Assembly: GCA_030447925.1 (NCBI GenBank)
Contig: JAUJNX010000003.1
Location: forward strand, 124,001-188,000
From: Egibacteraceae bacterium
GTDB lineage: Bacteria; Actinomycetota; Nitriliruptoria; Euzebyales; Egibacteraceae
Reading direction: 5' to 3'
DNA length: 64,000 bases
A program made the translations under genes and the position numbers. The notes under the pieces were generated by a model, which saw nothing but the letters and a program-made list of their open reading frames with translations, ran no database searches and was not told the origin of the DNA. Each line of letters begins with the position of its first letter. Within the stretch, counting starts at the first letter, position 1. Below, piece by piece: positions 1-8,748 of the stretch.

Positions 1-989
1 TGAGCCTGGGCGACGCCGCCGGCGACGTCCTCCGACACCGACCAGCAGCCGCCGCGGTACTCCCTGCGCAGCAGGGACACGTCGTGACGCTTGAACTCCG
101 CGAACACCATAGACCGCACGCGCCCCGACGTGCGCAGCAGCGCGTCGGTGACCTTGCCGCCGCCGGTGACCGACGACCCCACCACGGACTGTTCCAGCCG
201 TGCCTGGTCCCACGACGTCAGCAGCTGCCCGGCGAGGGACACGCCGAGGACCCAGGGGTTCTCCTCGAAGAACCGCTGCCACACCGTCTCGGGCTTCCGC
301 TGGGCTGGGGTCGAGACCTGTGTGAGCTCCACCTCGAAGTAGTTCGGATCATCCAGCAGGCGCCGGAAGCGGTCCACCTGCTCGCGGCGGTGGGCGAGCG
401 CCACCACGTCGCGAGCCGCGGCGTCGTCGGTGATGAGCTGACGGAAACGGTCGGGGTCCCGGTGGTACAGCTCCACCAGCGAGTCGGGGTTGGCGAACAA
501 GTCCTGCACCAGGGCGTCGTCCACCCGGACCGTGTGGCCGCCCTCCACTGGGATGTGGTCCAGGTTGCGGAGCAGCTGGATGAGCCGGTTCGCGTCATCG
601 CGGCCCAAGTTGAGCCGTACCCTGACCTGGCCCTGAGCGTCGTTGGCGGGAACCCGCTCGACCCACAACTCCTTGACCGCGCCGGCCTCGCGCGCGACCA
701 GCAGCTTGACCTGGTAGCGGCCCTTCTCGGTCTCCGACACCACCCACTCGCTGCCGTCGTAGACGGCTTGCGACTCGCCTTCCGGGTCGAACACCTTGTA
801 GACGAACCGTGCTGGCTGCCCGTAGTCCCGCGACGCCCGCTGGGGCACCGGGAAGCTCTTGGACACGTAGGTGCGCTCCGGGAGTCGTCTCTGCGCGTAG
901 TCGGTCTCGGTGAGCGCGGGGGACTCGTCCCACGGCTCATCCGGCCACGGCTCGTCCGGGATCCCCGCCGACCACGCTGGATCTCCCAC
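1..989 (-). CDS. sduA: Shedu anti-phage nuclease SduA (DUF4263), partial
   Basis: The minus frame is open from the window edge to about 1000, and the 3' end lies beyond base 1. The protein has a basic/beta N-terminal region of about 200 residues. It then has the segment TVWQRFFEENPWVLG (about 246-290), a glycine-rich stretch GSSVTGGGKVTDALLRT (about 130-180), then MVFAEFKRHDVSLL (about 70-110) and AGGVAQAQ. The order 'FxxENPWxLG', Asp, 'E-x-K' and Gln fits the PD-(D/E)XK nuclease fold of the Shedu/DUF4263 family, a single-protein defence system thought to nick DNA. I chose GTG at 989, preceded by a G-rich stretch; no upstream ATG is convincing. The last part of the nuclease domain is outside the window. 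Nearby genes and a serine integrase indicate an accessory island. Family assignment is strong, start uncertain. Confidence 0.8.
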   Translation of the reverse strand, partial: MGDPAWSAGIPDEPWPDEPWDESPALTETDYAQRRLPERTYVSKSFPVPQRASRDYGQPARFVYKVFDPEGESQAVYDGSEWVVSETEKGRYQVKLLVAREAGAVKELWVERVPANDAQGQVRVRLNLGRDDANRLIQLLRNLDHIPVEGGHTVRVDDALVQDLFANPDSLVELYHRDPDRFRQLITDDAAARDVVALAHRREQVDRFRRLLDDPNYFEVELTQVSTPAQRKPETVWQRFFEENPWVLGVSLAGQLLTSWDQARLEQSVVGSSVTGGGKVTDALLRTSGRVRSMVFAEFKRHDVSLLRREYRGGCWSVSEDVAGGVAQA

Positions 990-1066
990 CGGACCCCCGT
1001 CCCTTGGGTGGTGATTGTCCCCCGAGTGTGCCCTATTGCTCGGAGGTGGGAGGTGCGTGTCGCGGG

Positions 1067-1758
1067 TCAGCGAGCTTGGGCGGGGTCGACGCAGGCGAGG
1101 ACCTCGTCGTAGCCCTCGACGGTGCTGTTGACCGGCTGCATAATCAGCCCGGGAGCGCGGACCTCGCGGCTGGCGGGCCAGATGCTGTAGTCGACGGCGG
1201 TGCTGTTGACCGCCACCGTGAGCCCGTTGCCGCTCTGGGCGGCGCCGACGGCCCACAGTCCGACGCGATCGACGCCGGGGATCCGCGCGGCGACGAAGGT
1301 AACCTCGGGCCGTTCGGGACTGACGAGCATGGCGGCGTCGGTGAGCTCGCCGCCGGTCTGCACCACCGCAGCGGTGGCGACCGCTCCGTCCCGCTGCCAG
1401 CCGTTGCCGGCCATCGCCAGACCCTCGGCCACGGTCTCCACGAGTTCGGCCGGAGGCTGCTGGCACGCTGCCGGAGGGGATGGGGCCGGGGACGGCGACG
1501 CCTCGCGTTCCTGCTCCGACGCCGGCGTCGTCGCGATCGGCGGCGGCGGCGGCGCGGCCGACGTCGACGGCGCCTCCCTCCGCGGGGCCGCAGCCACGTG
1601 CGTCGGCTCCTCGGTGTCGGCCGCGTCGTCGAGCGCGGCCATGCTGACGACCACGAGCAGGACCATGCAGGCGAATAGCCCGCCCACCACGCGAGGACGA
1701 TCTTGGCCCACAGCGGGAAGCCACGGCGGGGCGGCGGCGCCGCGTGCATGTCGTTCAC
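1067..1758 (-). CDS. Membrane-anchored secreted hypothetical protein, apparent frameshift
   Basis: The C-terminal frame (1067-1711) encodes a hydrophobic segment CMVLLVVVSMAAL, a Pro/Ser/Ala-rich spacer with runs of proline, and a conserved-looking domain of about 130 residues with two cysteines (ACQQPP near the start, VLACVDP at the end). Immediately upstream another frame reads MHAAPPPRRGFPLWAKIVL, a typical actinobacterial cytoplasmic tail and membrane entry. Joining the two near 1683-1690 would give one intact N-in membrane anchor. I therefore list the gene from the GTG at 1758 with a single frameshift. If the shift is real, translation could start inside 1711 and still give an anchored protein. 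I do not recognise the domain. It lies just downstream of the DUF3800 gene on the same strand. Confidence 0.55.
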
Positions 1759-1964
1759 GTCCGCAGGATCAGCATCTGCCGCCGAGCCGTTGAGGAACCG
1801 CTGATGGAGCGGTGCCGGATTCGCGAAGGGTGGTCCGCGGCGCTGGTGTTGTTGGTGGACAGGGCGTTCAAGCCAGGGTTGAGTTTCTGGCGCCCGGTGG
1901 GTACATTGCTGGTGTGGACCCGCCCCCCATACGGGGATCAGCGGGTCTGCTTGTTTTCCGGCAC

Positions 1965-2663
1965 CTACAGCAGCACCGGGCCCCCGTTGACGTCCGCGGC
2001 GCGCAGGTGCTGGTCGTACCAGTCCCACGCGAACTTCTTGTTCGGAGCGCGCAGGAGGGACTGGTAGGCCGTCCAAGCTACGAGGTCGGCCATCTGCACC
2101 CACTGCGAGCGATGCGACGACTGGAACAGCGGGTCCTCGATCACCCTGCGAGTCGCGAGCTTCAGGGCGCGGTGCGCGCTGTCGTAGCCCTTGTCGCTGC
2201 CGTTGCCGTCCATGATCGCCATCCCCCACTCGTCGGCGAGCTCCAGGCGGGCGTCGAGGTGGTGGATGAACGCCTCGTACACCACCGACCGCTCCCGGCC
2301 GTAGGCCGCCCCGCGAGCCGTGGTCTCCCGGTACACGGTGCCGACCCGGAAGTCGGTCGCGCTGCCGATCGTCGCGAGCGCCAACTCCATGACCTCGTTG
2401 CGGGCCTGCTTCGAGCTGTTGACCGCCGAGTCCAGCGACGGACGGCCGTGGCCGCCGAGGAGCGGCGCCGCGTGGAGCTCGGCTGCCGGCGGGATCCGGT
2501 AGCGGACGTACAGGTCCTTGCGCAGGTCCAACCAGCCGCGCAGGCCGCCACGCCAGCAGTCGTTCAACGTGGTCTCGATCCAGGAGTAGACGATGAACCC
2601 GGTGGCCTCGGCGCCGGAGTCGTCGATGTAGAGCAGGCGGACCGGTGTGGTGAGCGGGCTCAT
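1965..2663 (-). CDS. DUF3800 protein
   Basis: A 232-residue protein starting MSPLTTPVRLLYIDDSG. The N-terminal 'YIDDSG' acidic strand, an internal ARNEVMELAL helix, the aspartate-rich GMAIMDGNGSDKGYD and the C-terminal WVQMADLVAWTAYQ are hallmarks of DUF3800, a family with an RNase H-like fold and conserved acidic residues whose biochemical role is not settled. These genes are frequent on phages and mobile islands. Its ATG overlaps the stop of the upstream winged-helix gene by ATGA (2660-2663), so the two are translationally coupled and probably work together. Length is normal for the family and no damage is seen. Confidence 0.8.
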   Translation of the reverse strand: MSPLTTPVRLLYIDDSGAEATGFIVYSWIETTLNDCWRGGLRGWLDLRKDLYVRYRIPPAAELHAAPLLGGHGRPSLDSAVNSSKQARNEVMELALATIGSATDFRVGTVYRETTARGAAYGRERSVVYEAFIHHLDARLELADEWGMAIMDGNGSDKGYDSAHRALKLATRRVIEDPLFQSSHRSQWVQMADLVAWTAYQSLLRAPNKKFAWDWYDQHLRAADVNGGPVLL

Positions 2664-3505
2664 GGGGTCTCCGTCGCGCCCGTGGAGGCGGCAGCGGTCG
2701 AGGGCGACGTCGAGGTGGTCGCCGTGCGGGAAGGGGAGGGGGCGAACGGGGCGAGCAACGAGTACTCGTTGATCTTGGTGAGCCCCGACGGGCTCAGCGG
2801 CGCCTTGATGAGACGCTGAGCGACCTCTAGCACTCCGAAGTCGGCGAGCCTGGTCAGACCGCGCTCCGCGGTGTCCGCCGACCACCCGTACCAGTCGGGT
2901 ACACGCTCGGTCGGCAGCCTGAAGCCGGGCTTCTCGTGCAACGCGACGAGCAGCATCGCGGTGGCCGGCAGGTCAAGCTTCCGGTACCAGCCGTCCAGCC
3001 AGTAGGCGTGCGGGAGCTGCAGGAACCGGCTCGTCGGGCGGGTGTAGGGCTCGCCGGAGCCGTCCTCGCGCAGGAGCGTGACGCGGATCTTGCGCTCGCG
3101 GCCGCGGCGGGTCCGCTCGATCAACCTCCGGTCCTCGAGGCGGGCGAGGACCTTGGACGCCGCGGTGGAGGCGGACGCGGGGGTCGCGTCGAGCGTGGTG
3201 TCGAACGCCCGGGCCCATACGGCGATCGGCAGGGTGGTACTCCAGCCGTCCGGGCCGTCGCCGCTGCTGATGATGCCCAGTAGCAGCAGCATCGCGCGCA
3301 GGGCGCGCAAGTCGCGGTGGCGGACGAACGTGCTCAGCGGCCCGTGGCGCGGCACGGTCCCGAGCGGCGCTTGCACGAACAGCTTGCTGATGGGCGCGGA
3401 CCGGCGCTTGGACCGGGTCAGCAGGAACGCGCGCGTCTCCTCTCCGCTGGCTGGCGCCAGCGCAGCGTCCGAGACGGCAGACTCGTGGGTCGGGTGCGTG
3501 GTCAC
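2660..3505 (-). CDS. Winged-helix protein coupled to DUF3800
   Basis: A 281-residue protein read from GTG at 3505. The N-terminal half includes SKRRSAPISKLFVQ and HRDLRALRAMLLLLGI; the middle reads STAASKVLARLEDRRLIERTRRG, a classic winged-helix recognition helix and basic wing. The C-terminal part has another helix-turn-helix-like stretch (WSADTAERGLTRLADFGVLEV). This layout resembles replication-initiator-like or MarR-like proteins found next to DUF3800 in actinobacteria, but I know no assigned function. An ATG at 3538 would add 11 residues. The stop overlaps the DUF3800 start by four bases. The role as regulator or DNA-binding partner is inferred from the fold only. Confidence 0.65.
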   Translation of the reverse strand: MTTHPTHESAVSDAALAPASGEETRAFLLTRSKRRSAPISKLFVQAPLGTVPRHGPLSTFVRHRDLRALRAMLLLLGIISSGDGPDGWSTTLPIAVWARAFDTTLDATPASASTAASKVLARLEDRRLIERTRRGRERKIRVTLLREDGSGEPYTRPTSRFLQLPHAYWLDGWYRKLDLPATAMLLVALHEKPGFRLPTERVPDWYGWSADTAERGLTRLADFGVLEVAQRLIKAPLSPSGLTKINEYSLLAPFAPSPSRTATTSTSPSTAAASTGATETP

Positions 3506-3835
3506 AGGACGCAGTATGCACGTCACGCGCCCACACATCCGCCACGTAGCTACACCGCAGGCTGGCGTGCCAGCGGGTGTTATGACAGAACCGTGCGAGC
3601 TCATGGGAGCACGGTGGAAGGACACTGGGAAGAAGCCCACTCTCGGCTGCCGCGCTACGGGCGGGCGCCGCGTCGTCGGGGCGAGGAGTACCACCAGGAC
3701 GACGCAGTGCTCACTGCCGATTCGCCCCAGGAGCGATCGACGCACCCTCCATGCACTGGGTGATAGCGGCACACTCGCTGTTGCGGCGGGGGCTGGAGAC
3801 CGTGCCGTGCCCACACAGCCCGCCGACCCGCCCAG
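3506..3835. other. Intergenic region, no gene seen
   Basis: This 330-bp stretch separates the minus-strand winged-helix gene from the plus-strand ligase. I see no frame with convincing coding character. It should hold the promoters of both flanking genes, but I cannot point to reliable -35/-10 pairs. Confidence 0.4.
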
Positions 3836-4726
3836 ATGGGTCCCGCCGATGTGGTGACCCGCGCGGCGTTGCCAGAGGGGCCGGGCTGGGCGTACGAGCC
3901 GAAGTGGGACGGGCTCCGCGCCATCGTCGCCGTCGACCACGACGGCCGCGCGCAGGTCCGCAGCCGCCCCGGCCATGACGTCACCGACCGGTTCCCCGAG
4001 TTCGCGCAGGCCCCCGCCGGCCTTGGCGGCGTCCTGCCCGACGGCGAGGTCATCGCCGTCGACCCTGCTACCGGCCGTCCCGACTTCGACCGGGCCGCCC
4101 GACGTCTGCAGTTGCACGGCGCCGCCGCCCAGGTCGCCGCCCGCCGCGACCCCCTCGCCTTGATCGCGTTCGACGTGTTGTGGCACGGCGGCCCGTCGCT
4201 CGTCGACATCGCCTACGAGCGCCGGCGGGCCGTGCTGGAGGAGCTGCCCCTCGACAGCGCCGGCTGGCAGCGGACGATCGTGTTCAACGACGCCGGCGTG
4301 GCCTGGAACGCCACACACCGGCAGCAGCTGGAGGGCGTGGTCGCCAAGCGGCTGTCGGGCCGGTATCAGCCGGGCCGGCGCGCCGAGGGGGTGGCGCAAG
4401 CACAAGCACTGGCAGCACCACGAGCTGGTGATCGTCGGCTGGTGGCCCACCGCCCGTCCCGTCGCGTCCTCGTCGCCGCCCCCACCGCCGGAGGGCTGCG
4501 GCTGGCCGGCGTGGTGGAGTGGGGGCTGGGGCCGGCCTGGGACGCCAGGCTCGGCGACGCGCTCGCCGCGCTCCACGTCGAGGAGTGCCCGCTGGCCGAG
4601 TCGGTCCCGGTGCGCGGGACCCATTGGGTGGCGCCCCGCCTGGTCGTCGACGTGCGGCACCTGGGGAGGACCCCGACGGGGCTGCTCCGGCGGCCGATCG
4701 CCGGTGCGGTGCGGGTCGCGGGATAG
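3836..4726 (+). pseudogene. ATP-dependent DNA ligase (LigC/LigD-ligase type), damaged
   Basis: The adenylation domain is clear: WAYEPKWDGLRA contains the nucleotidyl-lysine motif KxDG, followed by LPDGEVIAVD (motif III-like), IAFDVLW and LEGVVAKRLSGRYQPGRR (motif IV). The OB-fold end VVEWGLG and THWVAPRLVVDVRHLG is also present. Between about 4380 and 4480 the frame loses similarity, while the neighbouring frame reads KHKHWQHHELVIVGWWP, the expected motif V region. Two compensating indels therefore scramble about 30 residues around motif V, whose lysines are needed for catalysis. The N-terminus also lacks the usual 'PPMLA' opening. In LigD-type repair systems such a ligase works with Ku; no ku gene is visible here. 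It is probably inactive unless the indels are sequencing errors. Confidence 0.7.
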
Positions 4727-4827
4727 CCCGCCTGCGGCGCGATTACATCTCGAACTCGGGTTCGTCGACCGCTCTCGGCGAAGGGGCTCCGACTGGTGGG
4801 AGCCCCCCTTCCCGGAGGTCGAAGACG

Positions 4828-4974
4828 ATGACCCGCTGGTCGATCGAGATGTTCAAGAAGCTCCTGTCGGCGCGGTTCGAGGGGCCGGAGCGAGCGTCCC
4901 TCGCCGCGTTCGCGATGCTGCTGGGCTCCGCCCTGGTGGCGGTCCTCGTGCTCGGCCTCGCCTGGCTGCTGTAG
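4828..4974 (+). CDS. Small single-pass membrane protein
   Basis: A 48-residue ORF from ATG 4828 with a strong Shine-Dalgarno sequence (GGAGG at 4814-4818). The N-terminal 25 residues are amphipathic with basic and acidic residues (FKKLLSARFEGPERAS), followed by one strongly hydrophobic helix (MLLGSALVAVLVLGLAWLL) that ends the protein. No family is recognised. The good ribosome binding site and clean hydropathy argue for a real gene, while its place between two decayed genes argues for caution. Confidence 0.45.
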   Translation: MTRWSIEMFKKLLSARFEGPERASLAAFAMLLGSALVAVLVLGLAWLL

Positions 4975-5273
4975 AGGTGCCCGCGAGGGCGCCGGCGTGG
5001 GGTGCCGGGGGGTCAAGAGCCTCATCGGAGGCGAACCGTTCGGGTTCGCGGCCTGTCGACGGCGGGTGCCACGGCCCTCCACCCGCGTCAAGGGCGCTCC
5101 GGTCGGCGCTCGCAACCGGACGGTCGGCGCCGCTGGGCCGGCCCCGTGGGGGAGCGGCTGAGGGTCGCGAGCTCGCTTGATTCCTCCCTGCGCACTCCTT
5201 GACCCGGTCTCCGTGCCGTGGCGGGCGAGCCCCTAGGGGGTCGGCGCACCCGCGTCGCCCCCACAGGGGACGC
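4975..5273. other. Intergenic region, no gene seen
   Basis: About 300 bp between the small membrane ORF and the ParB-like pseudogene. Reading frames here show no recognisable protein and no repeat was noticed. Confidence 0.35.
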
Positions 5274-6570
5274 ATGGCCAACGAGGAGAACCCGCAGACG
5301 GCCGAGCACGACACCACCACCATGCAGGTGCGCCACATCGACCCACGCGAGTTGCTGGTCGACCGGAACATCCGCACCGACCTGAAGCTGACCAAGGAAT
5401 TTCATCGAGGACGTCCGCGTGCGCGGCGTGCGGGTGCCGATCACCGCCACCGTGACCGACTACGGCAGGCTCCGCGTGCGCCTGGGCAACCGGCGCACCC
5501 TCGCCGTCATCTAGGCCGAGCGGGTGACCGTGCCGTGCTGGTCGAGGCCGACGAGGGCGACGAGTTGGCCCGGATCGTGGACCAGTTCGCCGAGAACGAG
5601 AACCGGGCGGGGCTCACGGCGGGGGAGCGGGTCGGCGTCGTCGAGCAGCTCACCGCCTTCGGGTCAGCCCCGCCCAAATGAGCCGGAAGCTGCAGGTCGT
5701 CAAGCACGCCGAGGTCGACGCCGCGCTGACGGTTGGCCGGCAGCGCGCTCGCCCGCGCGGCCGCCGACCGCTACGAGCTGACCCTGGAGCAGGCCGGCGC
5801 ACTCGCGGAGTTCGAGGACCAGGCCGAGACCCTCAAGGCGCTGGTCGTCGCCGTCAAGGACTCCCCGGGGTAGTTCGTCCACTTCCCGCACGGGGCCCAG
5901 GACGACCGTGAGGAGGCCGTGCGCGAGCAGGCCGCCCGCGAGGTCATCGCCGCCAGCGGCGTCCCCGTCCTCGACGGCCCGCCCTGTGGCACCTCGAACC
6001 CGACCCGGCCCGCCGCCTGGCGGATCTGCTGGACGGCGACGGCGCGCCGCTCACCGTCGCCGGGCACGCGCAGTGCTCCGGCCACGCCGCCTACCTGGGC
6101 GTCGAGCACGGCAACTGGACCGAGGAGCAGGCCGACGCCGTCCTGCTGGCCGACCACGGCGACCAGCAGCACGACCGTGAGCACCAGGGCGATGACGACG
6201 AAGACGTTGAAAAAGAAGACGTCGAAGAAGTACACGACGACGACCACGACGGGGGGTGGCGTGGCGCGCCCGGTACCCCGCCGTCTACGCCTGCACCGAC
6301 TCCGCGCCCACGGGCACACCGACCGCTCGGTCCCGTGAGCGACCGGCACGCACTCCTGGCGCACCGCCAGCGACGCGACCGCCATCTGCTCGCGGCTCCT
6401 CGCCGATCGCGGCTACACCCTGTCCGACATCGAATTGCTCGCCTGCGGCGACCAGCCCGAGCCGCCGCGCGACGACGACCCCGGCGACGCCGCTGCGTGG
6501 GTCATCGTCCTTGATGGGACAGAGGGCGGAGAACCCTCCGCCCCCCATCCACATCGCGCCATGCCCTAGT
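5274..6570 (+). pseudogene. ParB/RepB-like DNA-binding protein, heavily decayed
   Basis: Starting at ATG 5274 the frame reads MQVRHIDPRELLVDRNIR, the ParB N-terminal nuclease-like opening. After 5400 the next frame continues with EDVRVRGVRVPITATVTDYG and LRVRLGNRRTLAVI, the 'GxRR' box, which runs into a TAG at 5513. The first frame resumes with ELARIVDQFAENENRAGLTAGERV (note 'ENxxR'). After 5680 come the helix-turn-helix-like MSRKLQVVKHAEV, AAADRYELTLEQAGALAEFED and a TAG at about 5872 before FVHFPHGAQ. A further part reads YLGVEHGNWTEEQADAVLL and a very acidic low-complexity tail. At least four shifts and two stops destroy the gene. Such ParB-like genes belong to actinobacterial integrative elements and fit the island context. 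Confidence 0.65.
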
Positions 6571-6652
6571 CGTCGTCCTGACTGCGCCATGCCCGCCAGC
6601 CGATCCACACGTCCAGCGCGGCCAGGAGCAGCGCGACGATCGAAATGAGCAT
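6566..6652 (-). CDS. Possible 28-residue membrane peptide
   Basis: A short frame MLISIVALLLAALDVWIGWR with a basic/acidic tail ending in three aspartates. It is one predicted membrane helix with no other domain. In-frame GTG codons upstream could extend it by a few residues. There is no clear ribosome binding site. It is listed because of the sharp hydropathy and is uncertain. Confidence 0.25.
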   Translation of the reverse strand: MLISIVALLLAALDVWIGWRAWRSQDDD

Positions 6653-6659
6653 GCTGAGG

Positions 6660-6996
6660 TCCACGGGGAGCACTCCTGTGCCGCCGCGCGAGGCGCGTGG
6701 GGCGTCGAAGGTGCAAGAGATGGGCGGGGATCCCGTGTGCCAGACGGTACCAAAACAAGTGCGACGAATGGTAACTCTACCGGCAGGTAGGTGGAATGAA
6801 TGCTGTACGTCACTCGACGCCACATGTTGTAGCAAGAAAAGGGTGGCTCCCGAGCTAATTAGTACGCAAGTCCCCTTAGCTGCAGCCGGCGCTTGGGGTC
6901 GAGGGTGCTGTGGGGCCGCGAGTTCCGGCACGCTGTGCCCCCCTCGTACTTCCCCATACGAGAGCAGCACTGGCCCGCGACCCTGGCGGATCACCG
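6660..6996. other. AT-richer non-coding stretch in the island
   Basis: Base composition drops visibly between about 6750 and 6880 (for example runs such as ACCAAAACAAG and GCTAATTAG) compared with the surrounding very GC-rich DNA. No coding frame is convincing. It may hold a regulatory region or be foreign filler within the island. Confidence 0.35.
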
Positions 6997-7203
6997 TCAA
7001 GTAGACATAGCCATTTTTTCTTGTACCTGCCGGCGCTGGGCTCCGGCGAAGGTCGGGCCTCCTCCAAGGTGAACCCTTCGGGCCTCTTCCCGCTGCCCGC
7101 GCTTGCCCAGCGAGAGCCCGAGGCTGTACTGGCGCTGTGGCCGCCTCCGTCGGCGGTACCAGCGCTCGGCCTCCGCCAACTCACCTCGTGGGGCGAGCAG
7201 CAA
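6997..7203 (-). pseudogene. TPR/Sel1-like repeat fragment
   Basis: This 68-codon frame contains RGELAEAERWYRRR and, after a scrambled stretch, YSLGLSLGKRGQREEARRVH. These are two helices of TPR/Sel1-like repeats of the type seen in actinobacterial 'xAExWYRRAAE' proteins. Spacing is wrong and the rest of any such protein is missing, so this is read as a remnant. It lies immediately downstream of the integrase gene on the same strand. Confidence 0.4.
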
Positions 7204-7206
7204 CCG

Positions 7207-8748
7207 TCAGGGCTCTACCGTTCGGTCGTGCCAGCGCGGCCCGTGGGGCGGCATGACGCGGCTGGCGTCGAAGCGGTTGACCTTCTTGCTACCTGGCGCT
7301 ACCACGACGTGATCGAGGATGGTGGCGAGGATCGCGCGGCGGCCGTCTATCCCGCGGCGTTCCCACTCGGCGCGCAGGGCCTCCCCGTCGCCCACCGGCA
7401 GCCCGTCCAGCGGGCTGACCTCGTTCAGGCGATCCAGTTCGGCCTGTACCCGGGCGCGCTCGGCCTCCAGGTCAGCGCTTGCGGTCAGCACGACCTCTCG
7501 CGGCAGCGTGTCGGTGGCCAGGTCGCGCCCGAGTTGGCGTAAGCGGGCGCTGATGCTGTCCAGAGCGGCGTACAGGCCTGCTCGAGGCGCGTCCGCACTG
7601 CCGCGCGCGCGCAGCGCCTCGCCGACGGCCGGCGCGGTCAGGCGCAGCAGGACCGCGTCCCGGATCAGGTCGTCCAGCGGCGGCCCTGCGATGGAGTTGC
7701 GCTCGCAGCCGCCCGCGGGGCCTGAGCACACGTAGCGCCCGCCGCGCGTGTTGCTCGGCCGGGAGCCCATGCGGTGCCCGCAGCCCTCGCGGCCGCAGAT
7801 CAGGAAGCCGGTGAGGAGGTACTTGCGCGCCCGCACGCCTGCCACGCGCACTGTGCGTCGGGAGGGATCGGTCAGCAGCGCACGCAGCCGGTCGGAAGCC
7901 TGCGCGGACACGATCGGCTCCCACTGCGCGGTGGCGGTGATCGTGCCCCGGTGCTCACGCCGTCCCGAGATCCGCGCCGAGGTCAGCACGCCCTTCAGGG
8001 TCCGGTTGGTCCAGCCGCCTCCCTGCACGGTGGCAGCGCCGCGCTCGTTCAGCGCCCGGGTGACCGCGGTCAGGCTGTCGCCGTTGTCCAGGACGCGCTC
8101 CGCCGCCCAGCGCACCACCGCAGCCTCCTTGGGGTCGACCACCAGTTGGGTGTGCGCTTTGCCGTCGACCAGGGTGGTGACCTTGCGGTAGCCGTAGGGC
8201 CGTACGCCGCCGCCGTTCCACGCACCGTCCTCGGCCAGCTCTATGTGCTTGCGCATGACCCTGTCGCTGATCTCGTTGGACTCGGCCTCGGCGTCAAGGA
8301 TCGCGCGGCGCACGACGTTCCACGCCTGCCTGGGCTTGCGCCAGTCCGGGTGCGGGCCGGCGACGGCGACCACGATCGCGCCGGCGGCCTTGCAGGTGGC
8401 CACCAGCTGGTCGCCGTGGTCGGCGTTGCGCGTCAGCCGTGGGTACTTGGCCACCACCAAGACGTTGCGCCTGCGGTCGCGCACGTCGGCCAGCAGGCGG
8501 TCGTAGTCCTCACGTGCGGTGCGGTCCGCCCAGCCTGACAGGTCCGAGTCTCGGTAAAGCTCGGGCTGGGGCCAACCCTGTTCCCGGCAGAACGCCGCGA
8601 TGTCGCGCGCCTGACGCTTCGTCGCGGTCTCGGTGCCGTCCGGGTCGCGGCTCAGGCGGGTGTAGCCGCCGGGGCGCAGGTCGTCGGCCAGGGCGTCGGG
8701 GAGGGCGAGGCGGAAGCCGGGCATGAACAGGACCGTACGTCGCCGCAT
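7207..8748 (-). CDS. Large serine recombinase (site-specific integrase)
   Basis: About 505-513 residues. The resolvase-type catalytic domain opens with GGYTRLSRDPDG, where the serine of YTRLS is the expected nucleophile, followed by the DRLxRN-like VAKYPRLTRN. The recombinase domain includes NGGGVRPYGYRKV and GWTNRTLKGVLTSARISGRR. A zinc-ribbon follows with Cys pairs (CGREGCGH, then CSGPAGGC), then a coiled-coil of the kind that directs integration versus excision. Starts at 8748 (MRRRTVLF) and 8724 (MPGF) are both possible. Large serine integrases recombine attP with attB without host factors, and the gene normally lies next to one attachment site. Here that is the junction with tadB about 20 bp upstream. 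The gene looks intact. Confidence 0.9.
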   Translation of the reverse strand: MRRRTVLFMPGFRLALPDALADDLRPGGYTRLSRDPDGTETATKRQARDIAAFCREQGWPQPELYRDSDLSGWADRTAREDYDRLLADVRDRRRNVLVVAKYPRLTRNADHGDQLVATCKAAGAIVVAVAGPHPDWRKPRQAWNVVRRAILDAEAESNEISDRVMRKHIELAEDGAWNGGGVRPYGYRKVTTLVDGKAHTQLVVDPKEAAVVRWAAERVLDNGDSLTAVTRALNERGAATVQGGGWTNRTLKGVLTSARISGRREHRGTITATAQWEPIVSAQASDRLRALLTDPSRRTVRVAGVRARKYLLTGFLICGREGCGHRMGSRPSNTRGGRYVCSGPAGGCERNSIAGPPLDDLIRDAVLLRLTAPAVGEALRARGSADAPRAGLYAALDSISARLRQLGRDLATDTLPREVVLTASADLEAERARVQAELDRLNEVSPLDGLPVGDGEALRAEWERRGIDGRRAILATILDHVVVAPGSKKVNRFDASRVMPPHGPRWHDRTVEP

